Shown here in pieces: positions 12,102 to 22,494 of a stretch of 64,000 nt of DNA. Position 1 is the first letter of the stretch; each line of letters opens with the position of its first letter. Origin of the DNA: Valencia hispanica (Eukaryota; Chordata; Actinopteri; Cyprinodontiformes; Valenciidae); the NCBI GenBank assembly GCA_963556495.2, contig OY747701.1:41712001-41776000 (forward strand), given 5' to 3'. Made by a program: the position numbers and the translations under genes. The notes under the pieces were generated by a model. The model was not told the DNA's origin. It did no database searches and worked only from the letters and a program-made list of their open reading frames with translations.

Positions 12102-12471
12102 TCCTAGAGCAGGGTTCGAATTACGGGGGAGCTAAGGGGAGCTCGGCTCCCCTTAAAGCCCTCAACTGACACACCAAGGGGGAGTTCTAAAATAGTCCAG
12201 TTTCAATTTAGTTTGCATTCTTTTTCTCCTTTTTTTTTTTTTTTAAACAAGAATCTTGATGTGTTTTAGATTAAAATAAAATCCTAATTTGTGTGTTAAA
12301 TTTCTCACATTAAATTTTCCAAATACTGACTTGTCCTGAAAATAACTTTTACTTAATTCCTTCTGTGACATAAATCCATAGCACTGTTTTTATTGACAGA
12401 TGCTATGTGAAGCATGCTAATGCAAATCGGTGTTGGGTTCTTGCTAATAAAGCACATTTGAAACACAAATA

Positions 12472-13753
12472 CAGGTGAAACTAAAAAAAATTGAATATTG
12501 TGCAAAAGTTCATTTATTTCAGTAATTCAACTTAAAAGGTGAGATATTTCAAGCCTTTTTGTTATAATTTTGATGATTATGGCTTATTGCTTATGAAGAC
12601 CCCAAATTGAGAATTGCAAAATATTAGAGGTTAAATATTTTAGGCTCAAACTGTCGCACTCTAATCAGCTAACCAATCCAAAACACCTACAAAGGGTTCC
12701 TGAGCCTTTAAATGGTCTCAGTCTGGTTCAGTAGGAATCACAATCATGGGGAAGACTGCTGACCTGACCTTGTGCAGAAAACCATCATTGACACCCTCCA
12801 TAAGGAGGGAAAGCCTCAAAAGGTAATTGCAAAAGAAAGTGGATGTTCCCAAAGTGCTGTATCAAAGCTCATTAATAGAAAGTTATGTGGAAGGAAGAAG
12901 TGTGGAAGAAAAAGGTGCACAAAAACAGAGATGACTGCAGCCTGGAGAGGATTGTCAGGAAAATACCATTTTAAAGTGTTGGGGACTTTCACAAGGAGTG
13001 GACTGAGGCTGGAGTTAGTGCATCAAGAGCCACAACACACAGACGGATCCTGGACATGGGCTTCAAATGTCCTATTTCTCTTGTCAAGCTGCTCCTGAGC
13101 AACAAACAATGTCAGAAGCATCTTACCAGGGCTAAAGAAAAAAAGTAACTGCAAATTTTGCATCTCATTTGGAAACCAAGGTCCCAGAGTCTGGAGCAAG
13201 AATGTAGAGGCCCACAATCCAAGATGCTTGAAGTCCACTGTGAAGTTTCCACAGTTTGAGTTGATTTGCCATCTGCTGGTGTTGGTCAACTGTGCTTTAT
13301 CAAGTCCAGAGTCAACGCACCCATCTATCAGGACATTTTGGAGCACTTCATGCTTCCTTCCGCAGACGAGCTTTATGTAGCTGCTGACTTCATTTTCCAG
13401 CAGGACTGCCCACACTGCCAAAAGTACCAAAACCTGGTTCAACGACCGTGGGATTACTGTGCTTGATTGGCCAGCAAACTCGCCTCACCTGGACCCCATA
13501 GACAGGACCGACATTTCTCTATTTAAAATCCTTGTTTTTTTATTTCATGTTATATTCAAATTTTCTGAGATTTTGAATTTGAGGTTTTTATTTAACTGTA
13601 AACCATAAGCATCAGAATTATAACAAATAAAGGTTTGAAATATCTCCCTTTGGATGTAATGAGTCTATCTCATATATTAGTTTCACCTTTTTAGTTGAAT
13701 TACTGAAATAAATGAACTTTTGCACGATATTCTAATTTTTCAAGTTTCACCTG
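12472..13753 (+). mobile_element. Tc1/mariner transposon, ends intact
   Basis: The copy is bounded by TA dinucleotides (12470-12471 and 13754-13755), the Tc1/mariner target. Its ends are long inverted repeats of roughly 70 bases: CAGGTGAAAC at the left and GTTTCACCTG at the right, sharing the inner block GCAAAAGTTCATTTATTTCA. Length (1282 bases) is near the usual 1.3-1.6 kb of Tc1 elements. It lies inside the hAT element, so it inserted later. The encoded transposase is broken and shortened at its end. Confidence 0.92.
12746..13510 (+). pseudogene. Tc1 transposase, frameshifted and C-terminally deleted
   Basis: The natural start is ATG at 12746 (MGKTADLT), but a frameshift within about 25 bases moves the frame to 12772. 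There the DNA-binding helix-turn-helix is clear: KPQKVIAKESGCSQSAVSKL, then a basic RKKCGRKRC hook. Further frameshifts precede SASRATTHRRILDMGFKCP (second DNA-binding half, about 13016) and the catalytic part LPSAGVGQLCFIKSRVNAP (about 13270) with FIFQQD, which carries the second catalytic Asp. The block that should hold the third acidic residue (SPDLNPIE-type) is degraded to SPHLDPID near 13486 and the rest is missing. The protein cannot be functional. Confidence 0.85.
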
Positions 13754-13915
13754 TATGTTTTGCTCACGGTGAGAGCTCATCAGTAACGGATGCAGAACAG
13801 TGGGATCAGCTGTAACTTAGTAGTTACCTGCAGTGCGGTGAGGCCTGAATCAGGTCATGCAGCCGTTCCTTTTTACTGGACACACAAGTAGTGGAGCGAG
13901 TGGAAAGGTAGGAAT

Positions 13916-14370
13916 ACTTGGCTCTTTACTAGAAATCACAAGTTAGGGTGTACAATATGTGTCGATGCAAAAGGTCTGCTGCTTGCCAAAATCAAAACTG
14001 GGGTACTGTCTGAAGAACGGATTAATGGAGAAGTCAGCAGTGTATCAGAATAACCTTAGAACAATTTTTTACAAGCATTGAGACAGTTTGGCTCACAAAA
14101 GGGCAGTTGAAATTTCAGAGAGAAGAAAACGAATGCTCATATAATGGAAGAAACAAATATGTCTTACAGAACAGCCTATATGGTGGCAAAATAAAAAAAA
14201 TGGCTTTAAGAAAGCCCCCAGCCATAATTAATATAACTAAAAACTTCATAGCGGTGAAGTGTGCACAAATCAGACCATGTGCTGAAATAATAGGTCACAT
14301 TGCCAATCAAATGAGAGCTAGGTTTGTTAAAAATATTAAATATATTGGTGATCTGTGGTCCCTACTGATC
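13916..14370 (+). pseudogene. hAT transposase fragment (TTF/ZBED-type family)
   Basis: A frame from about 13916 reads WLFTRNHKLGCTIC, then LSEERINGEV, and stops at 14053. This matches the N-terminal zinc-binding segment of hAT-derived proteins such as the KIAA1586/SCAND3-like group. A second piece reads MSYRTAYMVAKI near 14152 and a third HIANQMRARFVKN near 14300, in the order expected for the same family. Stops and frameshifts separate them. The RNase H-like catalytic domain is absent. The fragment ends before the right terminal repeat at 14700. Confidence 0.6.
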
Positions 14371-14708
14371 TAAAGAACGATACTGGACTGATATTAGTTC
14401 TTGGTTTTGCAATTATTTTGCTTTTGATGGTGGTGATGATGATCATCATGATCATGATGATGGTGTTCCTAATCTAAGTTGCTCTGTAATTTGTTGTTCT
14501 TGAAAGGCAAAAAATGGACTGCATGTGGATCCCCTATTGCTTTTTGTTTGTTCAGAACCTGTTAAACTACCAAAACTATTGTTTTATTTTATTGACTGTT
14601 GTGCCATAAAATAAATACGTGTGTGCAGGTAAATTTGAAAATTGCAGAGCACAATAAAAAATATGGCTCCCCCAAAAGCTTTGGTGTAATTCGAACCCTG
14701 TCCTAGAG

Positions 14709-15130
14709 AGACATAGCGACTGATGGTTCTGGTCAAACTAAATATTTTTCATTAGAAATAATAAATTTCTCTGTCTATTTGTTATACTATCTTAGATTTT
14801 ATGCAATGGTGTGTGAATATTTTCTTCATTTATGAGTTAGAAAGTAATTTGCCTAAGATTGAGATAAGAGCAGAAAAGTATAAAAATTTATAAATCTAAC
14901 AGCAAATTAAATGAGAACACGTAAGAAAAAACTTCAATACTTGATCCAAGTCATGCCTGCTTTCTTTTGTCAAGTATTTGAATTGGGCAAAGGACCAAAA
15001 CGCAGACTAACACTAGGGCTTATAATGGTAGCAGATGTTAATAAATGATAAGCAAAAAACTTACAGAAAGAGCCCAAGAACATGACATGGAGCATGGGCA
15101 GTGTAACGGAAGGCATCAGTAAAAAAACAG
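14709..15130. other. Unassigned AT-rich sequence
   Basis: Nothing recognisable beyond AT-rich sequence right of the hAT target duplication. The hydrophobic minus-strand open frame at 14970-15278 is the complement of A-rich repeat sequence and is not a credible gene. Confidence 0.4.
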
Positions 15131-15135
15131 TGAAA

Positions 15136-15500
15136 ACCAGGAAGTATATATACTGAAGGATCCAGGTGACCTTAATCAGGGGAAGGAAGAACAGCTGTGA
15201 GAGGAGAGTGCTGAGCAGGAGATCTAAGGGAAGAAGACAAAGGAACAGAAAACACAAAAGCAGTTTAGCTAAACACAAAGTAGAAAAAGTAAAATGTTAA
15301 AAACCAAACTAAAATGCACATAACACAATAATAGGTAAGAAGCTAAACAAAGGAATAAAACAAAAATAAATCAGCTAACCATAAAAAAGAACACAGGGGA
15401 ATAAACCGATAAGGAAAACCCCAAATGACAATAAAAAATAACTCAGAAACATTTAGAAATCACACAAATAAAAACCAAAACACAAACACCAGTGGACCAT
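15136..15500 (+). repeat. A-rich dispersed repeat, retroelement-like
   Basis: The order ATATATACTGAAGGATCCAGG, CCTTAATCAGGGGAAGGAAG, CAGCTGTGAGAGG, then a long A-rich run with AACACAAA and AAACTAAAATG units, is familiar from teleost repeats and is echoed at 44640-44945. It has no coding frame. I suspect the non-coding end of an LTR or LTR-like element but saw no paired long repeat. Confidence 0.35.
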
Positions 15501-16401
15501 GACCATTTATATACCCCATTTCTATTTAATCCGAGTTTTTGAAGCCTCACCACTAATAAAAATAATCAAATGTAACCTACAATAAACTTAAATCATTACA
15601 TTCCCAAACATTTTTACACCTATATTTAATAGTTCTCCAACACAGCTTATTATCCCTTGCTACACCATATGGTCACTTTAACATAAACTTATGCATATGA
15701 TTGGAGAATCATTGTGGGATTTGAGCATATCCTATGCTAATGTCCTGTAACAAAGATATCTTCTTTACTTGTACAATTTTTACTCTGGGAATTAACTTGT
15801 ACATTCTTTATGAGAGAATATATGTTCTTTATTGAAAGCACTTTATCTAGCACTAAATCAAGACTAAATTGAGTTTTCAGTTTAAGAAAGAAAAGCATGA
15901 ATGTTTAAAACATAGAATATATTTGTATCAACTCATAAATTCTAAGATGCAAGTACAACCTATCCAAGTGAGTTAAACAAAGGCACAGAACAGTGCAACT
16001 GTACAAAATGTTCACAATTAGTCTGTTGTAGTTGGAAATTATGATTCATACTAAAATACTGGCATTGCTTAAAGCAATTTTTACTGTCATCGTGGCTTCC
16101 AGGAGGCATCTCGTCAATGCATAGTCATCTGTGCTCCTCTGATCTGGGATAACTGAGTTGAAAAGTTGACAGTGGTGCATTTATGGTACAAGTACAGGAG
16201 CAGTCGTGATGTTTTCTTTTGGGCAATTTTGATTCATTTCTCACACATGATACCCAGACAGTTGTAAGCTGTCAGCGGTTGGCGATTTGGCCAGAAGACA
16301 GATGTGATGAATTAGTTTTTCAAATTGAAGTTCTTGACCTTTGATCATTATATTCATGGTTTGAATAGTTAGATGTTCAGATATGTGATCAATAGTACTA
16401 A
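15501..16401. other. Unassigned AT-rich sequence
   Basis: No gene, terminal repeat or LINE/SINE signature was seen. Confidence 0.4.
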
Positions 16402-17104
16402 CATCGGTTGTGTACTACCTAAAGCAGAAGCGCGTTAACCAAATATTTTCTGTATTTTACCGTTTTTTTAAGAAAGTGACGGAAAAATCCAACGGTCATC
16501 TGTCATTTGTACAGATTACAATTTACATCCCTGACCACTTGGTGCAGACAGGCAAACATTTTCAACTTGACGCACAGATCACAGGTAACTAAATCAGTCA
16601 AAAAGTCATTCCCATGATAGCATCTGTGCATCATCTCAGACCTGGATACTCCATGCATCTCGCCATCCGGGAGCTGACACCAGAGGTCCGGAGGCTTTGG
16701 AGGGCATCTACTACAGGTCACAATCCGATGCAGAAGGAGCACATGTTGCGGGATTTTCTCCCCCTAGAGCGAGGTCTTCAGACACCAGGAAACCCTTTGC
16801 TCAGAGAGTCTCGTTCTGATCACTTTAATTTGAGATTCAGGTCCATGCGGTCCAAGAACCAATTGTTAGAGTGCACATTCAAACCACAGCGGGTGAACTG
16901 TTTTTATTTAATACAGGCATCTGCTTGATGTGTGATGGCATGATGCGGATTCTCTGTTCAGCTTGTTCGTATTTATTTTATTAATTAAAATGGATGAAAA
17001 TCATGATCATTTAAAAAATTGACAGGTAAAAATAGATCATGACGGGATTGTTTTGACACCGTCAGTCAAAATGATGACAATGAAAAAGTCTGGTACAACC
17101 TCTG
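16402..17104. mobile_element. Possible DNA-transposon remnant with TGACGG-type ends
   Basis: The right edge reads GACTGACGG in reverse and ends GTCTGGTACAACCTCTG (17090-17106). The left edge reads CGGTTGTGTACTAC (about 16404), followed by AAGTGACGGAAAAATCC and CGGTCATCTGTC. The two edges are weakly complementary and both carry TGACGG/GACA words, as in some long inverted-repeat fish elements. The interior (16614-16928) is open on both strands but matches nothing I know. Superfamily and exact ends are uncertain. Confidence 0.3.
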
Positions 17105-18743
17105 ATTAATAGTAATATTAATTATTTGATCAGTGTATATGAGGTTGTACAAGCACTTCATCTTTGCCTTCTAGTTTTTATTAATTTAAATTATAGTATT
17201 TCCAGAGATATGTCCCAGTTTAAAATGTTTATACAAAATGGATGAAAAGGCCTACTGACTCAAACATAAAAAATACATAGGTTAAAAGATCAGTAGTAGA
17301 AGTACAAAGGCATATAAAAAGCCTGAACCAAAAACCCATGAACTGGTGGCAAGGCAGATATATTTACATACAAAACATAGTAACAGAAAAGCCTCACTTT
17401 GACAGCGTGTGATGATAGACAGAGAGGAAAGCAAGAAGTTAATGGGTAGATTGTGGGCCAATAACATAACCAGTCACCCAAAACAACGCACTGCCCATAC
17501 TCCATACCTACCTGCCTTCCTGCGCTGCATTCCGGTAGTGGAAGGGCAGAGTGGAGCGGCGATGGGATTTGAAAGGCGTTCTGCTTGGGCGATTCACTGA
17601 TTTGCATTTAACAGTGAAGTCACACAAAGACACACCAACAAGCACTGTCTCCAAGCACACTTGCATTGCAAAACAATAACATAAAAAAAACGAAATGTAA
17701 GTAGTCATAAGCATGCAACCATGTGTGAGCTTGTACAGACATTTTGGACTAATTATGAACTGCTCTCAAATTTAAGTAAGTGTTCATGTGTGGAAGAGAA
17801 GAGATGATTGGAGAGAGGATGAGGAAAGAAGTTGGATTAGTGGCTGAAGGGAATACACTTACTCCTCTCCAAACCCTCTTCCCTCACCTTTTTTTCCCCT
17901 CTGGCATGTTATTTTTCGCTTTACGATTCTGATAATGATGATATTAGAGAGAAGAAGAGGGGGAGGAGGAAGGTTAGGAAAGAAATGATGAGCGGCACAT
18001 ATGATTGTTCACCCCGTCTTTCCTCTTTTATTATTATTATTTTTTTACTGCTACACATCGCATGGAGACAGCAACAAAGTGAACGAGAAAGACTCGAGGA
18101 TGTGGTGGGGGGACCTCAATGAGTAATTTTCCTTTCTTTTACAGCAGCATAAATTTAATAGTAGTGGGGCTGTGAGGTAGAGTAGAAATCCTTTTAGCAC
18201 TCTGATTTATGTATGTCTGATGGTGGAATCATAGATCACCGCCGGAAAATGGCAGACACACTGATGATGATGGGGCCCTTCGACAGGCCCCACTAATGCC
18301 CTGCTGAACAAAATGTAACCAATCTGTGGGGGCCCTCAAGCATGCAATGATCCTCTAATAGAAACTATAGCAAACTATATGCCTGTCACTAGTGACTGGT
18401 TCGAGGGAGTTGGGGGTGAGTATGTGTGACTTTTGATGTAGCAAGAGGCAAGGCAGAAAAAGAATGGGAAGTTTAGAAATACTTGTTTGAACTGACAAAT
18501 ATAGCAAGAAAAAGCAGAACACAACCTTAAAACAATGAGTAGAAAAACAAGGAGGGAGAGCAGAGTTAACACAAATCTCTAGACAAAGGAATGCCTGGTT
18601 GAAGGGTACACTAAATGTTAAAATAAAAATAAAAAAACAGCTTCCCACATAGTAAACAGTTGAGCAATAAACAACAACAAGTAAACGATTCAAGTGTCTG
18701 CCTTAAATCACCCAATCACACAGAGGCTTACACGCGTACAGAC
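17105..18743. other. Likely intron or flank of the minus-strand exons
   Basis: Mostly unassigned. A possible 85-base minus-strand exon at 17512-17596 has a good donor (GGCAG then GTAGGTATGG) but a weak acceptor, and its phase does not follow the exon at 18744. No transposon was recognised. Confidence 0.3.
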
Positions 18744-18868
18744 CTGATACACAGTGCAGCGCATGTAGTCCCACCAATCATCTTTATATAAAAACATCAT
18801 TATGCTGGCTGACAGCGGCAAAGATTCCAGTGAGGCCTCGTTGTCATAAATCGTCAGCTGTTGCAGCC
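18744..18868 (-). CDS. Internal exon of an unidentified host gene (downstream exon)
   Basis: On the minus strand a pyrimidine-rich acceptor (GCTCTCTTTCCAG) is followed by a 125-base open exon and the donor CAG|GTCTGTACG. Read from phase 2 it gives 41 codons with no stop, containing LQQLTIYDNEASLESL, PLSASIMMFLYKDDWWDYMR and CTVYQ, ending in phase 0. The composition is that of a folded cytosolic protein: balanced charge, aromatic-rich and not repetitive. It joins in frame to the exon at 20028-20096. I cannot place the protein family. It is not any transposon protein I know. The gene reads right to left, and its other exons were not found in this window. Confidence 0.6.
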
Positions 18869-19565
18869 CTGGAAAGAGAGCCTTTTCATTTAGAAATGTC
18901 AAAGCTCTCCTGGGCCTCGTAAAGACTGTTGGAGATTCTGGAGATGAGGAAAAAGAGGTGGAGACGCGAAAGCTGGTGAGATGAGATAGCTAAAGATGGC
19001 AGGCCTGCTTAGGAAGAGCAATTCTTCAATTCAGACATTGAAGTCAATGTTGGTAATACTGCTAAAAAAACAATATTTGGATTTGCAACTTTTTTTCATA
19101 TGATAGCTTCATCTATGTCAGGTATTTGCACTGAACAGATTAATAGTACAACTCTTAGATTGACAGTGTTGGTTGATCATGATTCACTACATAATTTGTG
19201 GTCATAAAATAATGAACTGAGACATTTTCAGACCCTCTGTGGGCTTTTCCTGAATTCACCTAAATAGAATCCTATTGAACAGTTATTCAATAACTTTTAA
19301 AGAAATAAAAACAAACAAAACCAAAACAGCAAAGAAAAATAAACATTTCCTTGGACCATAGCTACCAAGGACCTGACCAACCAGATATTTACACGATTTA
19401 AATAAATACCGATTCATTTTTCAGTCAGGGTGATTCCACAATTGCTTAATAACGGTGCAGTCTGCACTTCATAGTGTTAAACTTTATTAATTTCTGGTCA
19501 AGAATACTGAAGGGATTGACAGTGTTATTAGGATCATAGGCCTGCTAAAAAAAAGTTTGTTGGTG

Positions 19566-19736
19566 GGGCGTTGAGTGACGTAGCGGTTAGTGCGAGCGCC
19601 CTATGTGCAGAGGCCTCAACCCTCGATGTGGCCGTCCCAAGTTCAAGTCCTGTCCTCATGGACCTTTGCCATATGTTATCCCCCATTCTACGCTATCCAC
19701 TTTCAAATAAAGGACACTAAAGCCATAAATAACCTT
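19566..19736 (+). mobile_element. tRNA-derived SINE, diverged
   Basis: The head GACGTAGCGGTTAGTGCGAG matches a tRNA-like A box, and AAGTTCAAGTCC near 19638 a decayed B box (normally GGTTCGAGTCC). The body and tail (GACCTTTGCC, ATGTTATCCCCC, CAAATAAAGGACACTAAAG) match the SINE at 45439-45633. Imperfect flanking repeats (AAAAAAGTTTGTTGGTG versus AAAAAAGCATGTTGGTG) look like an aged target duplication. It lies in the intron between the two minus-strand exons, in antisense orientation to them. Confidence 0.85.
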
Positions 19737-20027
19737 TTAAAAAAGCATGTTGGTGTCCCATAATCATTTCCTTTACATTAAAATAATTTTCAACAACACA
19801 GGTTAAACTGTATCCCAAAACATGACATATCTTCCACCATGCTTTACCAATGGCTGCAGACACTTGTAACTAACGTACCTCATTCCTGATCGTCTACCTG
19901 TGTTGAGTGTGAACACTGTATGTTCACATTTTCTGTGAACTTCAAACTAAAGAAGCTGGTAATGGTGCAGACATCAGAAACATTCAACAATGTTGATTTT
20001 GTAAACCAAGGTAGCTGTAGAACAAAC

Positions 20028-20096
20028 CTTTATGCAGAAGACTGACTGCTTCACTATGCATCTTGTAGGAGCTCCCATCAGCCAGTGTATCTAAAT
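20028..20096 (-). CDS. Internal exon of an unidentified host gene (upstream exon)
   Basis: On the minus strand a strong acceptor (CCTCCCTGCATTTCCTTTTTAG) precedes a 69-base exon, followed by donor AAAG|GTTTGT. It reads two bases, 22 codons and one base: LDTLADGSSYKMHSEAVSLL then HK. The single leftover G pairs with the two leading bases of the exon at 18868 to make a Gly codon, giving HKGLQQLT across the junction. Matching phases and two independent splice-site pairs make chance unlikely. The family is unrecognised. No further upstream exon was found, and the next 3 kb to the right are transposon insertions. Confidence 0.6.
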
Positions 20097-20733
20097 CTAA
20101 AAAGGAAATGCAGGGAGGAAGAGAAGTAAAGCATCAGTCCCAATAAAAACTTGAATGTAATCTGCCACATAAAGGATTAACTCTAAACCAATATTTGTAC
20201 ATTTTACATAGTTGATACCAGATATTCCAGATATTTACTTTTACAAACATTTTTTTTCTTTACTGTCAAACATCAAATCAGAGTAAACCTTTTTGTTTTG
20301 ATCAATAAATAAACATATTTTTTGTATTTGTGAAATGCCACAATAAAGAGACGGAGATTTATTATGTATTTTTTATTCCTTTGAAGTTTCATCAAAGTAT
20401 ACACCAAGTTTATTGTGTCTTTAAACAAAAAGAAAACTCCAGATGATTCCATTCCGAGCCATAGAAGCTTCTGGTAGGTTAATTGCGTCCAACTGGTCTT
20501 ACACCAGTGGATGGATATGAAGGCACACCCAAAACACAGCCTCTTTCTTTGACATCATGGGTAAATTAAGAGAAATCAGCCAATACATCAGGAAAATAAT
20601 TATTGACCTTCACAAGTGTGGCTCATCCTTAGGTGGAATTTCCAGATGCCTGAAGGTCCCATATTCACCTGTTCAGACAACAATACGCAAGTATAAAAAC
20701 ATGAATGAACAACCATCATACCAGCCTAGAAGG

Positions 20734-22494
20734 CAGGGCCGCCGCTGTCCATACGCAAAGTAAGCAGAGCGAGTAGGGCCCCAAGTACCTGGTGGGGGCC
20801 TCCAAAAAGGGTTTCAAAAGAAATGTCATGAAAATTATTACATTAGCCTATTGCATATAATACATAAATTAGTTATAACAGGCCCACCGTTGTTTTTTCT
20901 TAATTGTTTAACCTATCACTCGCAATTCGGGCAACTTAAATGTTTTTTTCTAATTTATATAAAGAGCCCCCCCTTCCGCCTCCATGACCCTAATGGTACA
21001 GCCCTCAAAACGTTCTGCATCCCAGGCTACTCTGTTGTTGAATGGCTACTGATGTCAGGTAAGAAGAGACAACACGAATCTGGAGCTGAAAAAAGAAAGA
21101 AGAAAAAACAAAGAGATGACGCCCGTGTATCTTTTGCTGGTAAGTTCATGTTTTTATAGGCTGTCTAGGATGTAACCCACATCACCCTCATGTATAAACG
21201 GGTTAACAAATAATAACAATAACTACAGGAAATGACAATTAGTAGGCCTGGATAAATGCAAATGTTTGTGACAGTTCATTAGGTTAATTGTTTGTTTTAG
21301 AAGTGTGTAAAAGATGATAGAATTTTTTTTAAACGAGTACGTGAAACAAACTGAGTACGTGAGATTTCTTTTAGTTATATCTTATTTTCGGAAATGTATG
21401 TGACGAGTTTACAAGATAATTAAGCCTCAAACTCCGTCTGTAAAACAGGAAAAGACTTTATTACTTGATTAAATAACTTGACTTTACTGAATATATCTGT
21501 GTTAAACCCCTTGTGTTTTATTTTCCTGACATTATAACCCTGTATTTGGCGTCAATCAGCTGTTTTTGTTTGTGAAGTTTAACAGCAGACATGAAAGCTG
21601 CCGCCTTGTTAAGTTGACCAGTGTTAGAGATTTTATTTTTCTTCTTTTGTTTGACAATTTTATGTAAATGCATTTGAGCTAAACAAACTTTTCTGCATGG
21701 TCTGTCATACAGGCCAGTTTTTTTAAAACAAGTTTAACCTGAAGGTTACAAAGAAAGGTGTCATGAGTAACAAACTCAAGTTTTTGCATGAATGTGAACT
21801 GTATGTTATGTTTTTATATGTTCAGTAAATTGCCGGCTGATAATTTACTGAGCAGGATTTTCAAATTAATGTGAAGATCGTGACTCTGATCTCTGATTTT
21901 AATTGCACTACCACTCCTCCGAACCGAGAACTGGTCCAGTAGTTCCTAATTCTCTGTATTACAGTGATGTAAGTACAACAATAAGTTTTTATCCTAGATT
22001 TGTTGAGTCTTGAAAAATGTCCTCCTTTTTGGCCACCCTATGTCAAGGCCTAATTGTTTTGGCAAAACAAAAAAACATTGTCAAAAACTATATTTTTGAC
22101 CTCAACGTTAGCATACAGCTAATTTCAAACCCGTAGCCTGCACAAAAGACCATAAGCTACTAACAGGACCAGGACTATACCCGACGGGCATTATTTTAGG
22201 ACACAACCGAGCAGCACCGGTCCGTGGCATACCATGCTGCTCTAAATTAAGTTTTGTATATTACTTATATATTATTTATATGTTACTGCTGTTGTTGCAG
22301 TTTATTTAGTTTTTGTTTTATGCTGTATATTACTTAATTTCTAAATTTACGTGTTCATATGTTTATTTAATGCCAGTTTGAAAATAAATAGCAACAGGTT
22401 AAGAAGGAACTCGAATTTTGTCTGTGTTTGTGTTTGGAGGGGGCCTCCCTGGCCAATTATGCTTAGGGCATCCAAAAGCCTAGCAGCGGCCCTG
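20734..22494 (+). mobile_element. hAT deletion derivative inserted in the Tc1
   Basis: The left end is CAGGGCCGCCGCTG and the right end CAGCGGCCCTG, an inverted repeat with one interruption. Subterminal sequence (GGGGGCCTCCAAAAAGGG on the left, GGGGGCCTCCCTGG near 22439) is typical of a common fish hAT. Flanks are CTAGAAGG (20726-20733) and CTGGAAGG (22495-22502), an 8-bp target duplication with one change. At 1761 bases it is shorter than an autonomous copy and keeps only the first coding exon. It interrupts the Tc1 transposase exactly, so it is younger than that Tc1. Confidence 0.88.
21052..21139 (+). pseudogene. First coding exon of a hAT transposase
   Basis: ATG at 21052 opens MSGKKRQHESGAEKRKKKK and continues QRDDARVSFAG to a clean splice donor (GCTG|GTAAGTTC at 21140). 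A Lys-rich start with a SGAEKRKK motif is typical of the N terminus of TTF/ZMYM-like hAT transposases, where it precedes the zinc finger. No later exon was found before the right end at 22494, so the transposase is missing by internal deletion. Confidence 0.6.

Larger units (their letters stand above)
12110..14700 (+). mobile_element. hAT DNA transposon with perfect 8-bp target duplication
   Basis: The element starts CAGGGTTCGAATTAC and ends GTAATTCGAACCCTG, a 15-base perfect terminal inverted repeat. It is flanked on both sides by TCCTAGAG (12102-12109 and 14701-14708), the 8-bp duplication expected of hAT transposases. Total length is 2591 bases, of which 1282 are a later Tc1 insertion (12472-13753) plus one TA copy, so the original element was about 1.3 kb and internally deleted. 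A fragment of a hAT transposase is still readable at 13916-14370. The perfect duplication suggests moderate age, while the coding part is thoroughly broken. The element itself could only have moved with a transposase from elsewhere. Confidence 0.9.

Noticed and set aside
14425..14470. GATGATCATCATGATCATGATG palindrome-like tract
   Set aside because: Simple GAT/ATC trinucleotide repeat that is self-complementary by composition.
14970..15278. 102-codon hydrophobic minus-strand frame resembling a membrane protein
   Set aside because: It is the complement of an A-rich dispersed repeat, and Leu/Phe richness follows from poly-T sequence.
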